NCBI RefSeq assembly: GCF_024585285.1
Contig: NZ_CP040755.1
Coordinates: forward strand, 1,984,001-2,048,000
DNA length: 64,000 nt
Source: Colwellia sp. M166
GTDB lineage: Bacteria > Pseudomonadota > Gammaproteobacteria > Enterobacterales > Alteromonadaceae
Reading direction: 5' to 3'
The notes under the pieces were generated by a model. The model was not told where the DNA came from. It was given only the letters and a program-made list of their open reading frames with translations, and ran no database searches. The position numbers and the translations under genes are program-made. Shown piece after piece: positions 8,868 through 18,154 of this stretch. The number at the start of each line of letters is the position of its first letter. The first letter of the stretch is position 1.

Positions 8868-10826
8868 ATGTATATTAAAGCTAGCCTATCCGCTCTCATT
8901 TTAACTTTGCCCATCAACACCATAGCGCAAATAGCACCAGACAGAAGTCAAACTGAACACATTGTTGTTACCGGCACCCGTACCGCAAAGCTTTTAAGTG
9001 ACTCTCCAGTATTAGTCGATGTTATTAATGGTGAAACTATTGCCAAAATTAGTCATGGCACGTTAGCGCAAGCACTAAATTATATTCCGGGTGTCGTCGT
9101 GAAACGTAGCGTAAAAGACGGCTATAACATTCAAATGCAAGGCTTTGATGGTGACCATGTTTTAGTCTTGATTGACGGTCAACCCATTATAAGTCCTACT
9201 GGCTCATCCGCGGATCTAGACCAAGTTCCCGCCAGTAATATTGCCCAAATTGAAATTATTCGTGGTGCGGCTTCGGTTATGTATGGCAGCTCAGCCATGG
9301 GTGGTGTAATTAATATAATTACCCATAAATCTGACGAACCAGCACTAAAGCTTGATTATGATGTCAGTCAATATCAAGGTAATACCCTTGAAGATGGCGA
9401 CTTAAACCACACGCTAAAAATAAATGCGGTGGAAAGTTTCTCTGGCTGGCGTACACAACTTAACGCGTTGGTCATCGATGACCAAGGTTATGATTACGAC
9501 AGCAATACCGTCAGCCAAGATGCGGCCAGTGTTGATAAAAAATTCATTACAGTAAGCACGAATAAAGCCTTTGAAGATCTAGCCACAAGCATTAAATACC
9601 AATGGTTAAGTGATGAAAAGCTACGTGATAGTTCGATAATCCCGGGACAAAACGAGGTTATTTTTTATAGAACAGAGGTAGATCAACAGCAAATCGATCT
9701 GGGCTTAAAAAGTACTAAACATCCAAAATCACCTTGGCAACTTAATGCTCGCTACATTAATCATCAAGAAACCAGTGGCCAATCAAATAGCTTACGTGAC
9801 ACCAATATTATTCTGTCCGAAATTAATGGCCAAAAAGTTTTTCAATTCAACAATATTGAGTTAGTTACCGGTGCAGCCGTTCATGCTGACAAACTGACAC
9901 AAGATAAACCCGCTGAAAAGGTTATTGAAGTTGATAATGAAAGCCGTGAAAGCGTTGAAGTATTTGTACAAGGCAACTGGGTAAAATCAGACTATCAACT
10001 CCTTGCCGGTATGCGTAGCCAATACGACTCAGATTTTGGTTGGCATAACGCCTTACGCCTTAGCGCAATGAAAAACTTTGCTTTAGGTGAAGGTAAATTG
10101 CAATGGCGTGCAGGCATAGGTCAAAGCTATCGCGTGCCAAACTTAAAAGAGCGTTTCTATGTCTTCGATCATAGCGCTTTAGGCTACATGGTATTAGGCA
10201 ACAAAGACCTTGAACCAGAAACAGCCGATTCATTTAACTCAAGTTTAACTTTTAACACCACTTTGGCGGATAACAAAGTCGACTTGCGCAGCGATATCAG
10301 TGTCCATTACTCAAAAACTGACAACCTAATTGACTCGATCATTGATGTTGAACAATCACAAGAAACAGGTTTATCTATTTATCAGTATCAAAATATCAGT
10401 GAAGCGAAAATTCATGGTTTTGATATCAGTACGCAACTGACCTTTAGTCAATGGAAAACACAATTAAATTACAGCTACTTAACCAGCGAAGATGAAAATA
10501 ACCAACGCCTACTTTCCCGTCCGCGTCATCAAATAAAATTCAACATTAATTATGATATCGACGCTTATGATATCGAAATTATCGCCTACGCCGTTTATCA
10601 AGCAGGAGAAGCTGTGCCTGATAGCTACCAAGGCGTCGAAAATAATGAATATACCACCTTTAACACGGTATTTAATCAAGCCATAACAGACAAACTGTCG
10701 TGGCGAATAAGTGTTGACAATATCTTTGATAAACACAAAAAACCGACTGCAAGCAGTCAAAATTTATTTGATGCAAGACCTGTTAGTAGCCGCACCATAA
10801 GTGCTGGCATTAGCTATAAATTTTAG
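8868..10826 (+). CDS. hmuR: TonB-dependent outer-membrane receptor, HmuR-like haem receptor
   Basis: Imports a large ligand across the outer membrane using TonB energy. The ATG at 8868 gives a signal peptide ending near TIAQ; a TTG 15 bp upstream keeps the frame but gives no better signal. The TonB box region is EHIVVTGTR, followed by a plug domain (MQGFDGDHVLVLIDGQ, IEIIRGAASVMYGSSAMGGVINI) and a beta-barrel ending in SAGISYKF with a terminal Phe. The barrel contains the typical RVPNLKERFY and NLEPE-like (NKDLEPETADS) motifs. The immediate neighbours, an HmuY-type lipoprotein and a CobN-like HmuS, point to haem rather than cobalamin as the ligand, though BtuB-like receptors look similar. Confidence 0.85.
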   Translation: MYIKASLSALILTLPINTIAQIAPDRSQTEHIVVTGTRTAKLLSDSPVLVDVINGETIAKISHGTLAQALNYIPGVVVKRSVKDGYNIQMQGFDGDHVLVLIDGQPIISPTGSSADLDQVPASNIAQIEIIRGAASVMYGSSAMGGVINIITHKSDEPALKLDYDVSQYQGNTLEDGDLNHTLKINAVESFSGWRTQLNALVIDDQGYDYDSNTVSQDAASVDKKFITVSTNKAFEDLATSIKYQWLSDEKLRDSSIIPGQNEVIFYRTEVDQQQIDLGLKSTKHPKSPWQLNARYINHQETSGQSNSLRDTNIILSEINGQKVFQFNNIELVTGAAVHADKLTQDKPAEKVIEVDNESRESVEVFVQGNWVKSDYQLLAGMRSQYDSDFGWHNALRLSAMKNFALGEGKLQWRAGIGQSYRVPNLKERFYVFDHSALGYMVLGNKDLEPETADSFNSSLTFNTTLADNKVDLRSDISVHYSKTDNLIDSIIDVEQSQETGLSIYQYQNISEAKIHGFDISTQLTFSQWKTQLNYSYLTSEDENNQRLLSRPRHQIKFNINYDIDAYDIEIIAYAVYQAGEAVPDSYQGVENNEYTTFNTVFNQAITDKLSWRISVDNIFDKHKKPTASSQNLFDARPVSSRTISAGISYKF

Positions 10827-10844
10827 GGAATATAGGAAAACAAC

Positions 10845-12047
10845 ATGAGACTTAATAAAGATTTAAACCAGAAATTCAAATTAACCAGCTTAGCACTGTG
10901 CGTTTTACTAACAGCTTGTGGTGGTGGCGGTAGTTCAAGTGAGGAAACCACATCTGAACCAACGACACCAACGACACCAACAACACCTGAACCAACGACT
11001 CCAACAGCACCAACGCAAGGTGATATTATTGGGCCACATAGCACTGGCAGTACTAGCGAGCCGGTATTGGTATATTACGATTTAGATGCTAAAGCCGTTG
11101 TTGAATTAGCGACAGAAGAAGAAGCTGCAGCAAACACGGTATGGGACATAGCCTTTAAACGTACCAACATTTATCTTAATCAAAACAGTGACAATACTAT
11201 TACAGCCTATGCCATGGGTAATAATAGCGACTTTTTTGATGCCAATGGCGACCCTATCGCAGCAAGTTTCATTGCCGCCAATGCTGACACTGAGTTAGAT
11301 GATTATTTAGCGGTAAAAACTAGCGATATACCAACCGATGAAACCTTGTTCATCGCTGATGTTACCGCAAATATTATTGCAGGTTTCTACGACTACAATT
11401 CGACAACACATGTGGTTAGTGCCGCTGATACCAAATACTTCATTACTGATTCAGACGGTGCCTTTACTAAATTTAGAGCAACAAGCATTACCACTGCAGG
11501 TCGAGGCATAGGCCAAATAACTTTACAGACTGCTTATCAAGGTAGCAGTGACGTTGCTTTTGCCCCTGAGCAAGCGCTTGTTATAGACGCCGCATTAACT
11601 TGTTCAGGCGACGTAACCGCGGTGTATGTTGATTTTGATAGCAATCAAGAAGTGACCGAAGCTGATGCTTGGGATATTAGCCTACCTTGTGCTGAAGATA
11701 AGACTGGCGCAAGTTTCGAAATTAAGCTTGCTGATGATGCCACAGCATTACAAGATTTCGAAAACAGCTATGACGCTATTGATCCTGCTTCAGCCGAGTT
11801 TTTAGGTTTTAAAAGTAGTAGTTATTCGGAAAACACTTTTAAATCCTTTACCCATAATTGGTACCAATACGCACTTAATGGTGGCCATTTATTGTGGTCG
11901 CAATTCGACATTTATTTAATTAAAACACCGACAGCCACTCATAAACTACAAATAACCAGCTACTACGATGAAAGTGTTACCTCTGGTAACTATAGCTTCA
12001 GAGCTGATGAAGTAACCGAACTTGTTGGCGAAGCCGCTAATGAGTAA
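10845..12047 (+). CDS. hmuY: HmuY-family lipoprotein (surface haemophore)
   Basis: A 400-residue lipoprotein with lipobox LLTACGG (Cys25), a Gly/Ser stretch, and a low-complexity Thr-Pro linker (about residues 38-56) built from repeated Thr/Pro codons. The C-terminal part resembles HmuY: HKLQITSYYD followed by SGNYSFRADEV, a pairing usual for these beta-sheet haem binders. HmuY of Porphyromonas captures haem outside the cell and hands it to HmuR. A ribosome site AGGAAA precedes the ATG, 18 bp after the receptor stop, so the genes are co-transcribed. The haem ligands cannot be assigned by eye. This protein is longer than typical Bacteroidetes HmuY, mostly because of the N-terminal linker region. 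Confidence 0.75.
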   Translation: MRLNKDLNQKFKLTSLALCVLLTACGGGGSSSEETTSEPTTPTTPTTPEPTTPTAPTQGDIIGPHSTGSTSEPVLVYYDLDAKAVVELATEEEAAANTVWDIAFKRTNIYLNQNSDNTITAYAMGNNSDFFDANGDPIAASFIAANADTELDDYLAVKTSDIPTDETLFIADVTANIIAGFYDYNSTTHVVSAADTKYFITDSDGAFTKFRATSITTAGRGIGQITLQTAYQGSSDVAFAPEQALVIDAALTCSGDVTAVYVDFDSNQEVTEADAWDISLPCAEDKTGASFEIKLADDATALQDFENSYDAIDPASAEFLGFKSSSYSENTFKSFTHNWYQYALNGGHLLWSQFDIYLIKTPTATHKLQITSYYDESVTSGNYSFRADEVTELVGEAANE

Positions 12048-12064
12048 ACCCGAGTAAACCTCAT

Positions 12065-12097
12065 ACTCAAGGCGTAAACCTCTCCTGCGCCTTGAGT
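12065..12097 (+). repeat. Hairpin between hmuY and hmuU
   Basis: A perfect 10-bp inverted repeat (ACTCAAGGCG at 12065-12074 and its complement at 12088-12097) encloses a 13-base loop. No T-run follows, so it is not an ordinary terminator. It may stabilise the upstream receptor/haemophore mRNA or adjust expression of the downstream genes. Confidence 0.6.
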
Positions 12098-12152
12098 CCC
12101 TGACTCACCTGCATTGTTTATCACTTAAATTAACTACCTGTTAGGAAATATT

Positions 12153-12761
12153 ATGATCGCCCTGATCGAACAAACCATGTACCAGCTGTCTGATTTCTTT
12201 ATGGCTCCTGTGCTTTGTCTTATTGCATTACTGTTTATTTACTCTTTATTTGCTAGCGGACAATTTTTTAGTCAAACCCTGCAACGTCGTCGTCACTATA
12301 AGTCTTTCATACAATTACTTAACAGCAGATTAGGCAATAAGCCGGACTTAATGCTGAATGGCTACCCAATGGCATCTTTGGCAAATGAAATTCCCAACAT
12401 CAGTCAAGACCAACTTGATGTCGCGGCACTAAAAGAGCTGGAAGGCGTGCGTAATGTCAGCCGTTTAGCCCCTATGTTAGGTTTAATCGCGACTATGATC
12501 CCAATGGGACCTGCTTTAAAAAGCTTAGCCGATGGCAATATACAAGGCATCAGTGAAAACTTAATCGTCGCATTTTCTGCGGTTATTTTTGGTTTGATAA
12601 TCGCCTCAATTACCTTTTGGATCGCCTCAGTTAAAAAGCGTTGGATGGTTGAAGAACTCGTCGCATTAATGCCGCTGATCAACAACAAAGCGCCGGTAAT
12701 TAATCAGCAAACACTTACCTTACCTGTAAAAGCTGTGGAGCAAGACTATGAGGTTGCTTGA
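12153..12761 (+). CDS. hmuU: MotA/TolQ/ExbB-family proton channel protein, HmuU-like
   Basis: A 202-residue inner-membrane protein with three hydrophobic segments (about residues 15-37, 104-125 and 138-162), the cytoplasmic loop between the first and second, and the ExbB-like stretch VRNVSRLAPMLGLIATMIPMGPAL. In this type of operon it is expected to work with the small DUF2149 partner as a dedicated energy unit for the TonB receptor, in place of a generic ExbB/ExbD pair. Its 3' end overlaps the next gene by 14 bp, indicating translational coupling. Confidence 0.8.
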   Translation: MIALIEQTMYQLSDFFMAPVLCLIALLFIYSLFASGQFFSQTLQRRRHYKSFIQLLNSRLGNKPDLMLNGYPMASLANEIPNISQDQLDVAALKELEGVRNVSRLAPMLGLIATMIPMGPALKSLADGNIQGISENLIVAFSAVIFGLIIASITFWIASVKKRWMVEELVALMPLINNKAPVINQQTLTLPVKAVEQDYEVA

Positions 12762-13053
12762 TGAAGATGAAGGCATTAACCCTGCATTATCGGTCGTCAA
12801 CTTAGTCGATGTATTTTTAGTGTTAGTGGCCGCCTTATTAATTGCTATTGCACAAAACCCATTGAATCCCTTTCTAGCCGAAGATGTCACCGTTATTAAA
12901 AATGCCGGTAAAGATAATATGGAAATTATCGTTAAAAAAGGTAATACCATCGAGAGCTTTAAAAGTGATGGCAAAACGGGAGCAGGCACAGGTAAGAAAG
13001 CAGGTACTGCTTATGAAATGGCCGATGGCAGCATGATTTACGTAAAAGAGTAG
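12748..13053 (+). CDS. hmuV: DUF2149 protein, HmuV-like, ExbD-type partner
   Basis: A small (101-residue) protein with one membrane helix at about residues 18-36 followed by a short periplasmic domain. The N-terminal NLVDVFLVLVAALLIAIAQ pattern, with an Asp just before the hydrophobic run, is that expected for an ExbD/TolR-like proton channel partner. DUF2149 proteins are regularly found beside MotA/TolQ-type proteins and CobN-like HmuS. It starts inside the end of the ExbB-like gene, so the two are made together. Confidence 0.78.
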   Translation: MRLLDEDEGINPALSVVNLVDVFLVLVAALLIAIAQNPLNPFLAEDVTVIKNAGKDNMEIIVKKGNTIESFKSDGKTGAGTGKKAGTAYEMADGSMIYVKE

Positions 13054-13066
13054 CGATATTTATCAC

Positions 13067-16000
13067 ATGAAAAATCCTTTAATTAAAATTTCCATCTTAT
13101 TATTTTCCTGCATTACAGTTATCAGTAATGTTTTTGCCCAAGCACCGAGTGTCAAACAAGAGCAAGCACCGACAGGTAAAGCGCATAACGTATTATTTAT
13201 TAGTACCGCTCATGCTAATACTGCAAAAATAACCTTATTAAAAGAGGTCGCTAAAGAAAGAGTGGCTTCGACTTGGCATATCCAACAAAAGTCGGCGAAG
13301 TCATTGCTCGACGCGACTAACCAAACAAGCACACTAGTCTCCTTGTTTAATCAATATGATTTAGTCATTCTCGACGCGGTGTCAGTACGAGAAGCCAGTG
13401 CCGCTTTCGATAATTACGCCGAGGCAATCAGCCAAGTAAATTCTGCCGTCGTTGCTTTTAAATATTTACAAAACGCTAAACTCAATAAAGCTTTAAGCGC
13501 TGATAATGCCAGTACTTTAGAAGATTATTGGCTGAACGCTGGCCGTCGCAATCTCGATAACATGCTGTCCTATATTGCAGAAAATGTTGGCAACGCTAAG
13601 CAAGCAAGCTCAACGCTAGCAATGTCAGCAACTCCTACGGTTAGCAAAGTACCTGCTCCAATTATTTTTCCTCAACAGGGCATTTATCACCCGGCATTGC
13701 CGGACTTAATTATCAAAGATTTAGCCGAATATAAAAAACGCCGTCCGGTCAAACCTCAACAACCTAAAATAGCGGTATTGCTACAACGCGCATTAATAGA
13801 GTCTGAACAAACGCAATTAATTGATGCCACCATAGCCCAGCTAGAAGCCAAAGGTGCTTACGTTGTACCGTTCTTTTTCAAACTAAGTCCTGTTACCAGC
13901 GACTATAGCCATTTGCTACAACTGCCAATCACTAAAGATGGCCAGGTTGTTGGTCAAGAAACTGATGTTGATTTGATCATCAACTTTCGTAACATTCATT
14001 GGGCTAATCAACGTAAAGTCGAGTTTGAAAAATTCAATGTGCCTGTCATGCAAGCAATGACTTATTATTCTGGTGATAAAGAAACATGGGAAGCTGATAT
14101 GCAAGGCGTCAGCGCCAATATGATGTCATTCACTTTAGTGTTACCAGAAAACGCCGGCGTGATTGATCCGATGATCGTGGCAGCAATGAACATGACAGAT
14201 CAAAAAGTTGAAGTTATCGACTACCAACTAGAGCACCTAGTGAACAAAGCCATTAATGTCGTTAATTTAAAATACAAAGCCAATAAAGATAAAAAGCTCA
14301 CCTTATTTGTTTGGGGCGACAAAGATGTTGGCGCTTCTTTTATGAATATCCCTAAAAGTATTGAAGCCATTAGTCAGCGCTTAGCTAATGAAGGCTACAA
14401 CACCGCAGAACGTGATGCAGAATATTTTGTTGCCAACGCCAAGAAAATTCTCGACCCTTTCTATCGTGATTATCAATTAACCGAATTGTTAGATCATGAC
14501 TTAGCCGAGTTAATGCCGATTGATGACTATTTAAGCTGGTTTAATGCCCTGCCAACTGAATTAACGCAAAAAATAACGGATCATTGGGGCCAGCCACAAG
14601 ATAACTTTATGGCCGTAGAAAAAGACGGTAAGCACTTTTTTATCCTGCCACGTATTCGCAATGGCAATATGCTGATCATGCGACAACCACCGCGTTCTGA
14701 TAGTAAAAATGATGAAAACATGATTTATCACCAAGGTTTAGTACCTATCAATCATTTCTACCTTGCCGCTTATTATTATGCCCGCGAGTATTGGCAATCC
14801 GACGCTATTGTTCATTTAGGTACCCATGGTTCACAAGAGTATTTAGGCGGCAAAGAACGGGGTTTATCTATTTATGACCAAGGAAATTTAGCGGTTTGGG
14901 ATACGCCCGTGGTATACCCATTTATTGTCGATGATGTTGGTGAAGCGATGCAAACCAAACGCCGTGGCCGCGCTACTGTAATTTCACACATGACACCACC
15001 ATTTGCTGCTGCCGGATTAGAAGGCGAGATTCGAAATTTGCATGAATTGATGCATCAATATAAACAACTCGATCAAGGTGGCGTAAAACAAAAAACGGCC
15101 GTGCAATTAACTCAGTTATGTTTTGATACCAATATCTGTAAAGACCTAGCGTGGGAACAAGCACAAATTGACCAAGCGTTTGATGAGTTTATCGACGCCT
15201 TACATATTCACTTAGAAGCGTTAGCAACGGCTAATCAGCCACTAGGTTTACATACTTTTGGTTATATTCCAGAACAAGCCTTAACGATATCAACCTTAGT
15301 ACAAATGCTGGGCAACGACTTTACTGCAAGGGCTAGTGAGTTTGAACATGATAACTACGGTGAAAGCTTAATTGGTGAGCATCACGGCGACGGCACTAAC
15401 GAAAGTGACGAAAGTGTTGCTCATAGCCATACTTACCATGAAAAAAGGCATGAAAAAGGGCATGAAAAAGATAATATCACCCGTACTGAAACAGTTGAAG
15501 AAAATGATGTCAGCCGTTTATCAGGTTACTTAACCGTTAAAAATTATATCATTGATGCTACAGATCAAACGGCCCAACGTCCGCTGGAGTTCTCTCAACT
15601 CTCAACTGAGCTACAAGCAGATATCGAACGTGGTAAAGCGCTATATAAAAGCATGGCAAGTATCCACGAACTCGATGCCATGGTCGACTTCTTGAGTGCT
15701 AAGTATATCCCGGTAAAATCAGGTGGAGATCCCATACGTCATCCCGAATCTTTAGCTACTGGCTATAACTTATTTGGCTTTAACCCTGCTCGCGTTCCAA
15801 CCCAAGCAGCTTTCGAGCAAGGCAAAGAACTGACAGAACAAATGATCGCTAATTACTATCAAAAGCATCAACGTTACCCTGACAAAATGGCCTTCTCGTT
15901 ATGGTCAATTGAAACCATGCGTCACTACGGCGTACTTGAATCTCAAGTACTTTATGCCATGGGTGTTAAGCCGAAATGGAGTGCAAGCGGCCGTGTTATT

Positions 16001-17347
16001 GGCACCGAAATCATTCCTTACAGCGAATTAAAGCGTCCACGTATAGATGTCGTGGTGTCAGCCACAGGTCTATACCGTGATGCTTTTCCTAATGTCATGC
16101 AAATGCTAGCAAAAGCGGTCAATCAGGTCGCGGCATTAAAAGAAGACAACAACTCGATTTGGCAAAATAGTGAAAAAGTAAAAGCAGACTTACTGGCCGA
16201 AGGTGTTGATGAAAAAGAAGCAGAGTATTTATCAACTATTCGAATTTTTTCAAATCAATCAGGTGATTACGGTACCGGCGTAGACGACGCTGCTTGGGCC
16301 AGTGATACATGGGAAGATGATAAAAAAATATCAGATAACTATCTAGGTAAAATGGGCTACTTCTTCGGTGCTGACAATAGCCGCTGGGGACAAAAAGCGG
16401 CAAATACCGACGGTAAAGAAGTACAACTTTACGCCAAACAATTATCAGGCACTGACATCGCCATGTTTGCTCGTTCTTCGAATCTATTTGGTATGTTAAG
16501 TACTGATGACCCGTTTGAATACTTTGGCGCACTCAGTTTAGCAGTACGTAACATTGATGGTAAAAGTCCTGACATGGTAATAGCCAACTTACGTGACGCT
16601 AAAAACGCTAAAGCCGAAGATGCCGGTTTATTTCTTGCCAAAGAATTACGTACTCGCATGTTTCATCCTCGCTGGATAAAAGAGCTACAAAAAGAAGGTT
16701 ATTCAGGTGCCGTGTCATTAGCCTCAAAAATGGATAACTTTTTTGGCTGGCAAGTCGTTGATCCTAACTTGATCAGAAACGATCAATGGGATGAGTACTT
16801 AGATATTTATGTTAACGACAAACTCGACCTGAAGCTCAACCAATGGTTTAAAGATATTAACCCTGCCGCCTTCGCCCGTATGATGGAACGTATGCTAGAA
16901 GCAGAGCGTAAAGACTATTGGCAAGCAGACCCTGAACGTTTGAAACAACTTGTTGAACAATACGTTGCCGTGGTTAATAACAATGATTTAGTGATTTTAA
17001 ATGACGCGGTAAAAGCGCATGTAAATGAACTAGCCGAAGGTTTTGGTTTAGCGCCACTGGTAGCAAAAACCCTAGAAGCCATGGCCGCTAGCGCAAAAGC
17101 CCAGCAAGCCATGAACAACCAACAACTTGCTGAACAAAAAAAAGCTGATGCTAAACTTGTGGAAAATGAACAACAAGTGGAAGGGCAAAAGCTTGATAAA
17201 CAAACCCAACATGCCGCAACACCGAATGATTTTATCTACTACAGCCTTACCAGTATATTATTTTTAATCGGCTGCGGCGCTGCTTGGCAAACCCGAAATC
17301 GCAAACATAATAGAAACCAGCTATTTACCTTAACTAAAAACAGCTAA
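13067..17347 (+). CDS. hmuS: CobN/Mg-chelatase H-like protein, HmuS-type, periplasmic and membrane-anchored
   Basis: A 1426-residue member of the CobN/BchH family. An N-terminal signal peptide (ending near NVFA) and one C-terminal hydrophobic helix (about 1388-1408) with a basic tail place the large domain in the periplasm, unlike cytoplasmic cobaltochelatase CobN. Typical CobN segments include NRHG-like HLGTHGSQEYLGGKERGLS, a glycine-rich region around TKRRGRATVISHM, and the late FGALSLAVRN and SNLFGMLSTDDPFEYFG stretches. In the Hmu system HmuS is thought to remove iron from haem or otherwise process it. An unusual His-rich insert occupies about residues 765-805. No CobS/CobT or ChlI/ChlD partner genes occur nearby, which fits a non-ATP-driven chelatase. 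Confidence 0.82.
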   Translation: MKNPLIKISILLFSCITVISNVFAQAPSVKQEQAPTGKAHNVLFISTAHANTAKITLLKEVAKERVASTWHIQQKSAKSLLDATNQTSTLVSLFNQYDLVILDAVSVREASAAFDNYAEAISQVNSAVVAFKYLQNAKLNKALSADNASTLEDYWLNAGRRNLDNMLSYIAENVGNAKQASSTLAMSATPTVSKVPAPIIFPQQGIYHPALPDLIIKDLAEYKKRRPVKPQQPKIAVLLQRALIESEQTQLIDATIAQLEAKGAYVVPFFFKLSPVTSDYSHLLQLPITKDGQVVGQETDVDLIINFRNIHWANQRKVEFEKFNVPVMQAMTYYSGDKETWEADMQGVSANMMSFTLVLPENAGVIDPMIVAAMNMTDQKVEVIDYQLEHLVNKAINVVNLKYKANKDKKLTLFVWGDKDVGASFMNIPKSIEAISQRLANEGYNTAERDAEYFVANAKKILDPFYRDYQLTELLDHDLAELMPIDDYLSWFNALPTELTQKITDHWGQPQDNFMAVEKDGKHFFILPRIRNGNMLIMRQPPRSDSKNDENMIYHQGLVPINHFYLAAYYYAREYWQSDAIVHLGTHGSQEYLGGKERGLSIYDQGNLAVWDTPVVYPFIVDDVGEAMQTKRRGRATVISHMTPPFAAAGLEGEIRNLHELMHQYKQLDQGGVKQKTAVQLTQLCFDTNICKDLAWEQAQIDQAFDEFIDALHIHLEALATANQPLGLHTFGYIPEQALTISTLVQMLGNDFTARASEFEHDNYGESLIGEHHGDGTNESDESVAHSHTYHEKRHEKGHEKDNITRTETVEENDVSRLSGYLTVKNYIIDATDQTAQRPLEFSQLSTELQADIERGKALYKSMASIHELDAMVDFLSAKYIPVKSGGDPIRHPESLATGYNLFGFNPARVPTQAAFEQGKELTEQMIANYYQKHQRYPDKMAFSLWSIETMRHYGVLESQVLYAMGVKPKWSASGRVIGTEIIPYSELKRPRIDVVVSATGLYRDAFPNVMQMLAKAVNQVAALKEDNNSIWQNSEKVKADLLAEGVDEKEAEYLSTIRIFSNQSGDYGTGVDDAAWASDTWEDDKKISDNYLGKMGYFFGADNSRWGQKAANTDGKEVQLYAKQLSGTDIAMFARSSNLFGMLSTDDPFEYFGALSLAVRNIDGKSPDMVIANLRDAKNAKAEDAGLFLAKELRTRMFHPRWIKELQKEGYSGAVSLASKMDNFFGWQVVDPNLIRNDQWDEYLDIYVNDKLDLKLNQWFKDINPAAFARMMERMLEAERKDYWQADPERLKQLVEQYVAVVNNNDLVILNDAVKAHVNELAEGFGLAPLVAKTLEAMAASAKAQQAMNNQQLAEQKKADAKLVENEQQVEGQKLDKQTQHAATPNDFIYYSLTSILFLIGCGAAWQTRNRKHNRNQLFTLTKNS

Positions 17348-17405
17348 CCAGCAGGAAATACCTGACATACTTAAGCAGTATTCGACTTGATTTTCTACAG
17401 TAAAG

Positions 17406-17430
17406 GCCGCAACAAGCGTTGCGGCTTTTT
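17406..17430 (+). terminator. Intrinsic terminator of the haem operon
   Basis: An 8-bp perfect GC-rich stem (GCCGCAAC at 17406-17413 with its complement at 17418-17425), a 4-base loop and a run of five T. It sits about 60 bp after the hmuS stop and closes the operon. Confidence 0.92.
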
Positions 17431-17617
17431 ATAGAGTAAATCTATCTTGTTGATAATAAACCACCACATTATGTTCAATTTATAGACAAGCCTAGGCAAG
17501 TATAATAATCTGACAAGAGCTTGGTTTATAATAACTAAATGACTAAAAACAGGTTATTTTATAATTTTGAGTTACACTGAATTAAAGAGAAAAGTCTACT
17601 AAAATGGAATGTTATAG

Positions 17618-18154
17618 ATGCCAAATAATAAAAATAGCAAAAAAGAGCAACAGCCAGATGTCACTCCGACAAATGAACTTGATCAGCTTCGGCAAATTGT
17701 TTTTGGCGCAGCAGAACAACAACTAAAACAACAAATTGCCTCAACACGCAGCGATATTGAGCAGGCGTTAAGTAAACAAAATAGCAGTTTTAATGATCGT
17801 CTAGTGCAAATGCAGGAAAATATTAACAAACGATTTACTGAGCTTGAGCAAAAATTACAACTTTTTGATAAAAACCATGACGATAACGAGGCTTCAATTG
17901 AGAAAAATCTTGCCAGTCTATCATCAGAGCATGAAATGTTTACCAGCGCTACTCAACAAGATTTCAAAAATATAGAGCAAGCAATTGATCATGAAAGTCA
18001 GTTGCTTACCGGTAATTTTAATGAGCAACTAGAACAATTAAAAACACATCTTGAAGCGGTATCAAATGAACTTAGCTCTTCAAAAACCGACAGAAAAACC
18101 TTGGCTAAATTACTCGCAACCATGGCAACCAATTTAGAAGACGACCAAATATAA
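17618..18154 (+). CDS. Coiled-coil protein of the GTPase/OmpA cluster
   Basis: A soluble 178-residue protein, very rich in Gln, Glu, Lys, Asp and Asn, with long heptad-like helices over nearly the whole chain (about residues 18-175) and no membrane segment or signal peptide. An early motif, LRQIVFGAAEQQL, is echoed by LEKIRTLLLGKE at the start of the next protein, suggesting a shared short domain or common origin of their N-termini. It ends in TAATG overlap with the next gene, so the two are coupled. No catalytic motif is visible; a scaffolding or GTPase-effector role is an inference from the neighbourhood. Confidence 0.75.
   Translation: MPNNKNSKKEQQPDVTPTNELDQLRQIVFGAAEQQLKQQIASTRSDIEQALSKQNSSFNDRLVQMQENINKRFTELEQKLQLFDKNHDDNEASIEKNLASLSSEHEMFTSATQQDFKNIEQAIDHESQLLTGNFNEQLEQLKTHLEAVSNELSSSKTDRKTLAKLLATMATNLEDDQI

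Noticed and set aside
10823..11044. Minus-strand 73-codon ORF rich in Val and Gly opposite hmuY
   Set aside because: It is the reverse reading of the Thr/Pro repeat linker in the HmuY-like lipoprotein; low complexity and no ribosome site.
13067..17347. Reading the large CobN-like protein as aerobic cobaltochelatase for vitamin B12 synthesis
   Set aside because: Signal peptide, C-terminal membrane anchor, absence of CobS/CobT and the Hmu-type neighbours argue for haem processing.
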